From assembly GCA_963723235.1 (NCBI GenBank), contig CAVRPV010000012.1, positions 1-57,430 of the forward strand: a stretch of 57,430 bases of DNA, given 5' to 3'. Both the position numbers and the translations under genes were made by a program. The notes below the pieces were generated by a model that was not told where the DNA came from, made no database searches, and saw only the letters and a program-made list of their open reading frames with translations. Below, piece by piece: positions 47,949 to 56,835 of the stretch (its first letter is position 1; each line of letters begins with the position of its first letter). The stretch is from CAIRTM01 sp963723235. Lineage in GTDB: Bacteria; Desulfobacterota; WTBG01; CAIYCZ01; CAIRTM01.

Positions 47949-48007
47949 GCCCAAAATAGTTAAAATAGGTTGCCTGAGCAGCCTATCTGTGTTACGCATG
48001 ACAGTAG

Positions 48008-48134
48008 CAGGCTGTTCAAAAATGCGCAGATTCACGGCGCGCAATATCATGAGGAATGCGGCGTACTTTTCGTACACCGCAGTTATCCCGCTTGAGCGGG
48101 ACAACGCAGCAGATGTGCGTTTTTCAACAGCCGG
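48008..48134. repeat. Dispersed hairpin repeat, copy R8
   Basis: Ends CAGGCTGTT and AACAGCCGG, core altered by a small inserted hairpin (CCCGCTTGAGCGGG around 48087). It lies between two divergent genes, 36 bp before prc, and thus is the only full copy not at a gene's 3' end. Orientation is still the same as all others. Confidence 0.88.
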
Positions 48135-48169
48135 CATGACATCTAACCCGTAAAGGCGGCTTATACACT

Positions 48170-50311
48170 ATGCTCGGACACCGGCGCCATACCCGTATTG
48201 GACGGGCCATACTGATCAGCATTGTTCTCCTGGGAGGCCTGTATGCAGCCGCCCTGAGCAAAGCGCCCTCCCCGCCACCACTTGCGCCGTCTGCCGAAAC
48301 ACAGTTTGCCCCCCTGCCTGAGCATGCCGGTGCGCACAAGGAAATCGTGCAACGCCTGCAGCGCGAACACTTTCTCACGCTTGCCTACAATGATGAACTG
48401 GCATCCAAACTGCTGGACAACTACCTTGCAGACCTTGATCCCTCGCGCAGTTTTTTTCTGCAATCCGACATTGACGAATTCAGCCCCTATCGCACAACAC
48501 TTGATGAAGCCCTGCAGGACGCGAACCTTGATCCTGCCTTCCATATATTTAACCGTTTTCACCAACGCCGTATCCAGCGGCTAAAAGCGGTTATTGCGCG
48601 CCTTGACGCCGGGATCAACGATATGGAGTTCCTGCAGGACGAGGTTATCGAATCCGAGCGCAAAGATGCGCCCTGGGCCAAAAACCAGGCTGAGCTTGAT
48701 CAGTTGTGGGAAAAACTTTTGAAGCTCAATGTGCTCAACCTGCTGCTGACCGGCAAAAGCCCGGAGGAAACACGCGAGCTTTTGCTGAAGCGTTTCGGCA
48801 ACCAGCTGCGCATGGTTCAGCAGATCAACAGCGAGGATGGTTTTCAGCTTTACATGAACGCCCTGACCCGCTGCTATGATCCGCATACACAATACTTTTC
48901 TCCGCGCGTCTCGGAAAATTTCAACATCAGCATGAGCCTCTCCCTTGAGGGCATCGGCGCAGTCCTGACCGGCGAGGATGAATACACCAAAATTGTTTCC
49001 CTGGTGCCGGGCGGGCCGGCGGACAAATCAAAACTGCTGAAACCGGCCGACCGTATTGTCGGTGTCGGGCAGGGCAAAAATGCCGAGCTGCAGGACGTGG
49101 TGGGATGGCGACTGGATGATGTGGTCGATTTAATCCGCGGCCCCAAGGGAACTATCGTGGGGCTTGAAGTTCTGCCCGCCGGAGCTGAGGATCCTCACAA
49201 AACCAGAAAAATTTCAATCGAGCGCAGTACCGTTACGCTCGAAGATCAGGCCGCGCGCAAAAAGATTCTTTCAGTTGAGCGCGACGGGCGCACCTATACG
49301 ATCGGCGTCATTGAACTGCCGACCTTTTATCTTGATTTTCAGGCCCTGCAGGCCGGGGACCCCTCGTATAAAAGCACGGCCAAAGATATTGACCGGCTGC
49401 TGCTGGAATGCTCTAAAAATAATATTGACGGCCTTATTCTTGACCTGCGCAACAATGGCGGGGGTTCCCTGCAGGAAGCAGTCGAACTCTGCGGAAAATT
49501 ATTGCGCTCCGGGCCGATTGTTCAGGTTCGCAGTGCCCGCGACCGGATTGAAGTGCTGCGCGACAGTGATCATCGCATTACATACGACGGACCGCTGCTG
49601 ATACTGGTGAACCGTCTCAGCGCCTCAGCTTCAGAAATTGTGGCCGGAGCCATACAGGATTACGGACGCGGTATCATTGTCGGCTCGCAAACGTTCGGCA
49701 AAGGCTCGGTACAGTCACTTGTCCCGCTCGCGCATGGCCAGCTCAAGGCTACCCTGGCAGCTTTTTACCGTGTCAGCGGTGAAAGCACACAGTACCGCGG
49801 CATTATCCCCGACATCAGCTACCCCTGCCTGTTCGATCCGGATGAAATCGGGGAAAGCGCGCTTCCCGATGCCATGCACTGGGACAGCATTGATACGGTA
49901 CCGTTCCCGCCATACAGCGACCTTGACACTGAACGCATTCGCCTGAAGAAACTGCACGATCAACGCATGCAGGCAGATCCCGACTACCGCTATCTTCTGA
50001 GCCTGACACAGCATCTGCGATCACTCGGCGACCGGACAAGTATTTCGCTCTCCCGTTCGCAGCGCGAACGCGAACAGGCTGAAGTCGAACAGTTCAGGCT
50101 TACCCTGGAAAACAAGCTTCGAGCGGCAAAAGGCATGCCTCTGTTTGAAAATTTTTCCGCTCTTGAAAAAGAGCAATCTTCGGACAACGCAACTGAGGCC
50201 CCTGACGCCATGCTGGACGAAGCGGCCAATATTATGATTGATTATATAAACCTGCCGGCAGCGCAGGCCCGCACCGACCGGACGTACGAAACTGCGATGC
50301 CGCTGCAGTAG
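48170..50311 (+). CDS. prc: Carboxy-terminal processing (tail-specific) protease Prc
   Basis: A 713-residue periplasmic S41 serine protease that degrades or trims envelope proteins. One N-terminal membrane/signal helix (RAILISIVLLGGLYAAAL) is followed by a helical DUF-type N-domain ending with YLADLDPSRSFFLQSD, a typical Prc segment. The PDZ domain holds LSLEGIGAVLTGEDEYTKIV and DRIVGVGQGKNAELQDVVGW. The catalytic domain reads LDLRNNGGGSLQEAVEL, then the Ser/Lys dyad: by alignment to E. coli Prc the Ser is residue 486 in SASASE and the Lys is residue 511 in QTFGKGSVQ. The C-terminal DUF3340-like domain completes it. Length close to the E. coli enzyme (682). The gene lies after R8 and 121 bp before a histidine kinase gene on the same strand. 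Confidence 0.96.
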   Translation: MLGHRRHTRIGRAILISIVLLGGLYAAALSKAPSPPPLAPSAETQFAPLPEHAGAHKEIVQRLQREHFLTLAYNDELASKLLDNYLADLDPSRSFFLQSDIDEFSPYRTTLDEALQDANLDPAFHIFNRFHQRRIQRLKAVIARLDAGINDMEFLQDEVIESERKDAPWAKNQAELDQLWEKLLKLNVLNLLLTGKSPEETRELLLKRFGNQLRMVQQINSEDGFQLYMNALTRCYDPHTQYFSPRVSENFNISMSLSLEGIGAVLTGEDEYTKIVSLVPGGPADKSKLLKPADRIVGVGQGKNAELQDVVGWRLDDVVDLIRGPKGTIVGLEVLPAGAEDPHKTRKISIERSTVTLEDQAARKKILSVERDGRTYTIGVIELPTFYLDFQALQAGDPSYKSTAKDIDRLLLECSKNNIDGLILDLRNNGGGSLQEAVELCGKLLRSGPIVQVRSARDRIEVLRDSDHRITYDGPLLILVNRLSASASEIVAGAIQDYGRGIIVGSQTFGKGSVQSLVPLAHGQLKATLAAFYRVSGESTQYRGIIPDISYPCLFDPDEIGESALPDAMHWDSIDTVPFPPYSDLDTERIRLKKLHDQRMQADPDYRYLLSLTQHLRSLGDRTSISLSRSQREREQAEVEQFRLTLENKLRAAKGMPLFENFSALEKEQSSDNATEAPDAMLDEAANIMIDYINLPAAQARTDRTYETAMPLQ

Positions 50312-50432
50312 AATCAGCGCATTGGCACCCCGAGGGCCCATAACACGCAGCATTGCCGAAAGGTTACAACCTGCACATATGACCCGCATAGCTGCGGTGC
50401 AGACAAACGCTCTGTGCGCAGGAAGGCCTCAC

Positions 50433-52661
50433 ATGAACGATGAGAAAACATCACACTATATCGTTCCGCAGCCACCCCCTCCAAGCCGCGACCCCGCCGA
50501 TACCAGTACGCTTGAATACATGCAAATGTCCAACTGTGTTCTGGATCGCTGTCATTTGCTCCAAAACCTGAACAGCATTATCCTGCTGCTTGATGTCAAC
50601 CATATCATTCTGTTTATAAACCGCTTCGGCCTGTCTTTTTTCGGATACGAGGCCCATGAACTTATCGGGCACAATGTTGTCGGTACAATTGTTCCGGAGA
50701 CCGACAGTGCCGGCCGTGACCTGACAGCCATGATCGCTGATATTTCCACACATCCGGAAAACTACACCAGCAATGAAAATGAAAACATGTGCCGTGACGG
50801 CCGCAGGGCCTGGATCACGTGGACAAACCGCGCCGTGCGTAACGCAGCCGGTACGGTACAGTTTATACTGTGCGTGGGCAATGATGTCACGGCCCGCAAA
50901 ACCAGCGAGCTGAACTACAAAACACTGCTTGACAATGTACCGCAGCGCATCTATTTCAAGGATCTCAATTCAGTCTATCTCTCCTGCAACATCCATTATG
51001 CCGAGGACCTGGGCATCTCTCCGGAGGAAATTACCGGCCGTACCGATTACGATTTTTTCCCCGAATACCTTGCGCAGAAATACCGCGCCGACGACAAGCG
51101 GATTATTCTGACCAAGAACATAGAAAATATCGAGGAGCACTACCCCCTGCACGGCAAAAACATCACAATCAACACCATCAAAACCCCCGTGCGCAACGAT
51201 GAAGGCATCGCGACCGGTATTCTGGGTGTTTTCTGGGACATAACCGAAAAAAAACAGATAGAAAAAGAAAAACTATCAATTGAGCGGGCCCTGGAGACGA
51301 ACACGGCCTTTCTGTCCATTAAAAACGAAATCAGCGCGCTGCTGTTAAGCAGCCGCGAGCTCAATGAAATCCTGCATATGATTTTGATCGGGGTTACAGC
51401 CAACAGGGCGCTGGGTTTTAATCGCGCTTTTTTATTTCTGCTGAACGAGAAGACGCAGCAACTTGAAGGCCGCGTGGCGACCGGACCGCTGACCCATGAA
51501 GAAGCCCATAGAACCTGGGCCCGGCTGGCCCAGCAGGACCACTCAATGGCGGAGCTTTTTTATCTGCGCAAAGCCGAAACCGCCCTGGCCGATGAGCCGA
51601 TACAACTGCTGGTGCGCCGGATGAAAATCCAGCTGACCGACCCGGGCAGCATATTCTCCCAGCTGGTTCACCTGCAAAAGTCATTCAACATTCAAGGCGG
51701 CATCCAGTCGTCCATCAACGACCATCCCGATTTTATCAGGCAGCTGGGAACCGACACATTTGCGCTCGTGCCGCTGACCGCGCGCGGCTCGACCCTGGGC
51801 ATGCTGGTGGCCGACAACCTGATAACCGGCAACCCTATCAGCGATCAGGATGTGCAGGTACTGCGCGATTTTGCCAACCTTGCATCCCTGGCAATCGCCA
51901 ACTCTCATCTGTACGAACAGCTTCAGGCGAACTGTGATGAGCTGAGCCGTGCCAATCGCGATCTGGCCGAAAGCCAGGAAAAACTGGTGCGCTACGAGCG
52001 CCTTTCCGCCGTAGGGGCGGTTGCCGCCCAGGTTGCGCATGATATCAGGAATCCGCTGACTGCCATCGGTGGTTTTGCCAGAAGAATTCTCAAGCACAAG
52101 CATGACATCCAACCCAATCAGAACTACCTGGAAATCATTGTGCAGGAAGTCGATCGCATGGAACGCATTTTAAGCGACCTGCTGTGCTTTTCAAAACCGC
52201 CGGAGATTGTTAAGAAGCCTGCAGATATCAATGCGGTTCTGCACAACACGATCGACATATACCGGCCGGTACTTAAACAGCACGCAATCGAGTACTGCGA
52301 AAACCTTGACCCCGACATGCCAGCGATAGCAATTGATACAGCGCACATGCAGCGCGTATTTGACAATCTTGTGAAAAACGCTCTTGAGGCCATGCAGGAA
52401 AGCACCGCAGCGCGGCTGACAGTCACCAGCGGATATGATGCCGCCAGCGTCTACATTACCATCGCCGATACAGGTGTTGGTATCCGCGCCCGTGATGCCG
52501 ATAAAATTTTCGACCCGTTTTTTACGAACAAGGCCAGCGGTTCCGGGCTGGGACTGACACTCGCGGCCCAGGTTATACAAGCGCATGGCGGCACAATCAC
52601 CTGGCAGGCATGCGAACCACGCGGCACCTGCTTTGTGATTACACTTCCGCTGAGCCCGTAA
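50433..52661 (+). CDS. Cytoplasmic PAS-PAS-GAF sensor histidine kinase
   Basis: A 742-residue kinase without membrane helices. Two PAS domains (about residues 40-150, with FINRFGLSFFGYEAHELIG; and 165-285, with DNVPQRIYFKDLNSVYLSCN) end with ITEKKQIEKEK. A GAF domain (about 300-500) contains GFNRAFLFLLNEKTQQLEG and the FALVPLTARGSTLGMLVADN strand. The HisKA domain has the phospho-acceptor His 536 in QVAHDIRNPLTAIGGFARRI. The HATPase domain has NLVKNALEAMQE (N box), ADTGVGIRARD (G1) and SGSGLGLTLAAQVIQAHGG (G2). This resembles NtrB-type kinases. No response regulator is next to it, so it is an orphan. ATG 50433 follows AGGAAGG; the frame is open to 50322 but without homology. Signal unknown. 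Confidence 0.95.
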   Translation: MNDEKTSHYIVPQPPPPSRDPADTSTLEYMQMSNCVLDRCHLLQNLNSIILLLDVNHIILFINRFGLSFFGYEAHELIGHNVVGTIVPETDSAGRDLTAMIADISTHPENYTSNENENMCRDGRRAWITWTNRAVRNAAGTVQFILCVGNDVTARKTSELNYKTLLDNVPQRIYFKDLNSVYLSCNIHYAEDLGISPEEITGRTDYDFFPEYLAQKYRADDKRIILTKNIENIEEHYPLHGKNITINTIKTPVRNDEGIATGILGVFWDITEKKQIEKEKLSIERALETNTAFLSIKNEISALLLSSRELNEILHMILIGVTANRALGFNRAFLFLLNEKTQQLEGRVATGPLTHEEAHRTWARLAQQDHSMAELFYLRKAETALADEPIQLLVRRMKIQLTDPGSIFSQLVHLQKSFNIQGGIQSSINDHPDFIRQLGTDTFALVPLTARGSTLGMLVADNLITGNPISDQDVQVLRDFANLASLAIANSHLYEQLQANCDELSRANRDLAESQEKLVRYERLSAVGAVAAQVAHDIRNPLTAIGGFARRILKHKHDIQPNQNYLEIIVQEVDRMERILSDLLCFSKPPEIVKKPADINAVLHNTIDIYRPVLKQHAIEYCENLDPDMPAIAIDTAHMQRVFDNLVKNALEAMQESTAARLTVTSGYDAASVYITIADTGVGIRARDADKIFDPFFTNKASGSGLGLTLAAQVIQAHGGTITWQACEPRGTCFVITLPLSP

Positions 52662-52757
52662 CCGTACCTGCGCCTATCGCCGCATGCCCCGACAGATGCT
52701 GCCTGATTGCGGTATGTCGGCAACAATCAAAACATAATCCTTCCCGGCGCGGGCTGC

Positions 52758-53333
52758 TCAGGCGTTAATTTTTTTCAGCAGCCATGCCATGGCGCTTCCC
52801 AGGTCACGCATTGTCTGCATGCCTTCCGCGTCGGCGCTGACCTCGCCGGGAGCGCGGCCGAACCCCATGTTCCAGTAGCTTGACCCCGGCACCACCATCT
52901 GATTAATCAGGAAAAAATGGTTCAGGGTGTCAAAGGTGTGAGTGGACCCGGCCCTGCGCACGGCAACCACGGCCGCGCCGACCTTGCGGCGCAGCAGATT
53001 GCCGTTTTGACGGGCGACAAAGCCGGCGCGATCAATCAGGGCTTTCATCTCTGCCGTTACATCGCTGAAATACACCGGTGAGCCCAGGATAATTGCGTCG
53101 GCCGCGAACATTTTTTCAAGATAGTTGTTAAGGGAATCTCCGTAATAGCGCACACGGGAATTTTTATTTTCGCCGCACTTCATACAGGCTATGCAGCCGC
53201 GAATCGGGCTGCCGCCGACGTGAATCATTTCGGTTGCGATCCCCTCTTTCTCAAGTTCGGAAAACACTTCCCGGATGAGCAGCGAGGTATTGCCTTCTTT
53301 GCGGGGGCTGCCGTTAAATGCGATTACGTTCAT
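52758..53333 (-). CDS. NADPH-dependent FMN reductase / flavodoxin-like protein
   Basis: A 191-residue flavodoxin-fold protein. MNVIAFNGSPRKEGNTSLLI is the FMN phosphate loop, IRGCIACMKCGENKNSRVRY carries three cysteines of the iron-sulfur flavoprotein type, and AIILGSPVYFSDVTAEMKAL with RAGF is the second flavin loop. GAAVVAVRRAGSTHTFDTLN completes the fold. An AGGAG site precedes ATG 53333. It belongs to the same broad family as the 4492-5076 gene but is clearly a different subgroup. It is convergent with the histidine kinase gene. A role in anaerobic redox or oxidative-stress defence is likely; the substrate is unknown. Confidence 0.9.
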   Translation of the reverse strand: MNVIAFNGSPRKEGNTSLLIREVFSELEKEGIATEMIHVGGSPIRGCIACMKCGENKNSRVRYYGDSLNNYLEKMFAADAIILGSPVYFSDVTAEMKALIDRAGFVARQNGNLLRRKVGAAVVAVRRAGSTHTFDTLNHFFLINQMVVPGSSYWNMGFGRAPGEVSADAEGMQTMRDLGSAMAWLLKKINA

Positions 53334-53443
53334 TGAGAGACTCCTTTTGATGAATTTTTAAGGTGTGTGTGCTATGTAAATGAAAAGATTAAAACATGCA
53401 GGCGCATGCGTCAAGTTTCAAATACAATCAACGCTATAGTACT

Positions 53444-54650
53444 ATGACAAAAAACTGCTTTTTTTCAGGCTATTCAAAAGTGTCCACCTGTTGCATTGCG
53501 GCCATGCTTGCCGTTACATTATACGCCGCTCCGTCTTTGGCCGGGAGAGCGTTCACCGATGCTGAAACCAAAGCACTGGTTGAAATCTATGCGCCCGACG
53601 GCTATGAACGCGCGTACCTGAAAAAGATTTTCAGCGACCCGCGCGTGAGCTACGTCCCTACCCTGGTACGCATGCTTGTCATACCACCCGATTTCAGCGC
53701 CAATTACGAGCGTTTTACCAAAAAAGCTGAGATCGACCGCGCGCGCGCTTTCAGCACGACCTGGCAAACCTGCCTGAAAACAACCGCAGACACATACGGA
53801 GTTGATCAGAGCATTATTGTGGCTATTGTGCTGATTGAAACGTCGCTGGGGGAGAATCTTGGCCGCAGCCCGGTACTGTCGGTTTTTGCAAGCCTGCTGC
53901 TGGAAAACAGCCTGCATCGGGATGCCTTCACCCGGCAGCTTGACGGCAACGACCGCAAAGACCATTACCTCAAACGCCTTGAAGACAAGGCCGCCTGGGC
54001 CCGCGTGCAATTAGACGCGCTGATGACCATGAACATGAAGAATGCAATGAATGTGTGCGGTCATCAGGGGCAGCTATGCCGGCGCGTTCGGTATAGCCCA
54101 GTTTCTGCCGACAAGCTATCTCAACTGGGCGAAGAGCGAAACTGACGAGCGCCCCCCGAACCTGTTTTACATGCCCGATGCAATCATATCGGTCGCAAAC
54201 TTTTTAAAGGAACACGGCTGGCAAACAAACCTGACGGACTTTGAAAAACGCATGGTCATCTGGCACTACAATCGCAGCAGCGTCTACATTGACACCGTGC
54301 TTGCCGTTGCCGCAAAGCTCAAAGAAAGCGCCGCACGCATAGATGTGCCCTGTTATCCCTTGAATCGTTTATCGATCGTGAAACTCTATGCCGCATTTTG
54401 GGCATTGCACGATCGAAGGCTTATTCTCTGCCGCCACCAGTGCCCCGCAGTCCCGGCGGATGAGGTTTACATCTATCTTTACCACTTTGTCAGCCTTCTT
54501 TTTTATCCCGGCCATGCTGCTGGTCCTTTGTGTGCTTTTCGCCTGCTGCGTGTATATAGAACTTTAATGATGATTTTTTCCGGCTTACATGATGCGCTTG
54601 CCCCTGTTGCACTCCTTTGCGTCTCACCGCCGCGCACCTTACAAAAATGA
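53444..54650 (+). CDS. MltB-like lytic murein transglycosylase, one frameshift and an odd tail
   Basis: An exported SLT_2-type enzyme. The signal peptide is rich in hydrophobic residues to YAAPSLAG; then FSDPRVSYVPTLVRMLV, YGVDQSIIVAIVLIETSLGE (catalytic Glu) and LGRSPVLSVFASLLLEN match MltB. The frame breaks near 54060: dropping one G restores VIRGSYAGAFGIAQFLPTSY, the conserved substrate-binding block, and NYLKEHGW-like NFLKEHGWQTN and IWHYNRSSVYIDTVLAVAAKL follow. MltB proteins normally end about there (near 54340). The open frame runs 85 codons further with a low-complexity, unhomologous tail to 54650, so a missed stop is likely. The first codons overlap a fragment of the dispersed repeat (see findings). 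Confidence 0.82.
53466..53485. repeat. Dispersed hairpin repeat, partial copy R9 (left end only)
   Basis: CAGGCTATTCAAAAGTGTCC matches the left end of the full elements at 18 of 20 positions and is preceded by a T run as in R3. It lies inside the signal-peptide codons of the MltB-like gene. Confidence 0.6.
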
Positions 54651-54655
54651 TGACA

Positions 54656-54712
54656 AAAGGTGACAGAATTATTTTTCTAAGTATGAGCAATAAAAATAAA
54701 TCTGTCACCTTT
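54656..54712. repeat. Long inverted repeat with AAAGGTGACAGA arms
   Basis: Perfect 12-bp arms AAAGGTGACAGA and TCTGTCACCTTT are extended inward by TTATTTTT/AAAAATAA after one mismatch, around a 15-base centre. From memory, GTGACAGA...ATTTATTTTT palindromes often flank REP-associated (Y1) transposase genes; none is seen here. The 54340-54655 stretch before it holds no recognisable gene. Confidence 0.85.
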
Positions 54713-54748
54713 CCCTACCCGCACAGCCTTTGCCAGTGTCGGACTTTG

Positions 54749-55773
54749 CTACCTTTTGTCGCCGGGCGTTTCCGGTTTAATCTTTTGCAGGTCCTGTTCC
54801 AGTTCCTTCAGGCTTGCCTCGTGCTGTGTTTGGTTCAACGTTTCCCGGAATTTGTCGTACTCAAGCGCCGATTTTTCCAGGGCCATCTGATGACTGATTT
54901 TCCCGGCATGGGTAAGTAACTCCCGGCCGTTGAGCTGAAGAATCGCATCCAGCCGCTGAATCCAATCATTCATGTACATGGGGGTGCGCTGCTGAGCCAT
55001 GGTCTCGGCAAAGGCCAGGTATTGTTCGACCAGCAGACCCAGCAGCTTCATTTCATCTTCATTCAGATAGTTTTTGGCGATGCTGCACATCTGACTTTGC
55101 GAACCGCCAGGCCCTTTTTGTCGAAGGATTGCATCCCCATGAGCGGCAGCGCGGCATCGGCCCGGCGATAGACCAGTTCCGCCGCCGTCTGCTGGCTGAT
55201 GGCCCAGAGCAACTTGTTCTGCACCATTTTGAAAAACTCGATGGTCTTTTCGTCCTGGGATCGTAATCGATGCTGGTGGCGTAAATGTCCTTGATCTTCT
55301 GGTAGAAGAACCGCTCGGAAAGCCGGATTTCGCGGATGCGTTCCTGCAACTCCGTGAAATAGTTCATGGAGTTGCCGCACTTGAAACGCTCGTCGTTCAG
55401 GGCAAAACCTTTGACGATGTATTCCTTCAGCCGCTGGGTGGCCCAGATGCGGAACCGAGTGCCCTGATGCGATTTGACCCGGTAGCCGACCGAAATGATC
55501 ACATCCAGGTTGTAAAATTTGACCGTCTCTCGTTGTGTTTTTCCTGCAATTGCGCCGTGTCGAGTGGTTGTCCGGAAATTCCGGACAACCACCTCTCATC
55601 CAGTTCACCCTCGTCAAAGATATTGTGGATATGCTCCGAGATGGTTATTTTGCTTTGCCGAAGAACCGGGCCATGTGGTCCTGCGTCAGCCAGACCGTTT
55701 CGTTCTCCAGCCGGACATCGATTTTGATCTTCCCGTCAGGGTTCTGGTAGATGAGGATTTCCGAGTTTGTCAT
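54749..55773 (-). CDS. rhuM: RhuM-family protein, frameshifted
   Basis: About 341 residues, typical RhuM length. ATG 55773 begins TNSEILIYQNPDGKIKIDVR, then LENETVWLTQDHMARFFGKA, after which the frame must shift to read TISEHIHNIFDEGELDE. The middle block VKFYNLDVIISVGYRVKSHQ, then GTRFRIWATQRLKEYIVKGF, is the strongest family signature. A second shift near 55262 leads to the C-terminus YLNEDEMKLLGLLVEQYLAF and ALEKSALEYDKFRETLNQ. RhuM proteins are found in genomic islands, often near Fic/DOC or restriction genes; the molecular function is not established. At least three indels are needed. No island genes are visible besides the inverted repeat 36 bp away. Confidence 0.85.
55564..55592. repeat. 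Perfect 29-bp palindrome inside rhuM
   Basis: Arms GTGGTTGTCCGGAA and TTCCGGACAACCAC are fully complementary around a single A. On the minus strand the sequence encodes a VVVRNFRTT peptide in the frame that joins the downstream rhuM block. Confidence 0.9.
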
Positions 55774-55837
55774 AGACACTTCCCTGGTTTGCTGCATCAA
55801 CGTTCACCGGCACCAATTCCCCGCCGGACAATTCTCA

Positions 55838-56503
55838 TATCATGTCCGACACGATCGTCTGCCAGTCGGAATGTCCGAACGGCGTGTAGTTGATCATGAT
55901 GTCGGCCTCGGTGGAACGCCCTTGGCCTTGAGATACGCTTCCAGAATGCGGTTGGTCGTGCGCGGATAGACGTAGTCGGTGCCCGCGAGAACCCAGCGCT
56001 TCAAACCGTCGCCGTCCTTGCTCATCAGGTAATCGACGGCGGAGATAGCCTGTCGTTGGAGCAGGGCCGGAGTCGAACACGTTGCGCTCTGCTCTCCTCG
56101 CCCTCGTACTGGACGGGGTAGAAGAGGATGTTGTTGAGCTCCTTGAAGACAGGGAGCACGGACTTGCGCGACACCGAGGTCCAGCAGCCGAACACGGCGG
56201 CGACCTTGTGCTGCGTGATGAGTTCGCGGGCCTTTTCGGCGAACAGCGGCCAATTTGACGCGGGGTCGACGACGACGGGCTCGAGTTTCTTGCCGAGGAG
56301 GCCGCCCTTCTTGTTCTGCTCCTCGATGAGCATCAGCATGACGTCTTTCAGCGTCGTCTCGCTGATCGCCATCGTGCCGGAGAGTGAATGGAGGATGCCG
56401 ACCTTGATCGTGTCCTGCGCCAACACGGCGCAGCGGCGGACATCATCATCGCCGCGGGCGGGATACCGGCGAGCAATCCTCGCCTACCGAACTTGATGCT
56501 CAT
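55838..56503 (-). CDS. urtA: Urea ABC transporter substrate-binding protein, C-terminal part missing, frameshifted
   Basis: A periplasmic binding protein of the UrtA/AmiC type. ATG 56503 begins SIKFGRRGLLAGI, which looks like a twin-arginine or Sec signal (GRRGLLAG). The mature part is DTIKVGILHSLSGTMAISET, then TLKDVMLMLIEEQNKKGGLL, AVFGCWTSVSRKSVLPVFKE and NNILFYPVQYEGEE, a nearly diagnostic UrtA series. Homology resumes in other frames: DYLMSKDGDGLKRWVLAGTD and YTPFGHSDWQTIVSDMI. It stops abruptly near 55838, about half way through the usual 420 residues. From this point leftward the sequence is unrelated. Codon use and the tight homology suggest an alphaproteobacterial source. Several indels. 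See the chimera finding. Confidence 0.85.
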
Positions 56504-56835
56504 CGGACCCATCCCTGTCGGCAACATTGCCGAACGGAGATGAGCAAGCGTTGTGCCATCCTGCCGCAGATGCAAATCCGCGCCTTCGGGGCAGCCGGAC
56601 GCGGTCCTTTCGCTTCGAGGCGCGCCGCGATGGCTCGGGAAAAGTGCGGGGCCTAGGAGCACGCGCCCCTGGGTGCTCGACTGCTCATTTGATAGGCAGA
56701 TTTCGGACCCGACTGCCTTGTCTTGGCGAATGCACAAGATAGCGGCAAGAAGGGCGGCCGATGCCCTCCCTCACCCCACTCCGGTCGAGGCGCCCGCAGA
56801 ACAGGCTGGCGCTCCAACCTTGGTCAGACTGCCGC
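56504..56835. other. Non-coding gap between glcB and urtA fragments
   Basis: A GC-rich stretch of 332 bp without a gene that I can support. It would carry the urtA promoter and leader in the source genome; I see no clear promoter boxes. Confidence 0.5.

Noticed and set aside
54340..54650. Extra C-terminal domain on the MltB-like protein
   Set aside because: No motif, unusual composition, and MltB enzymes end before it; more likely a lost stop from an indel.
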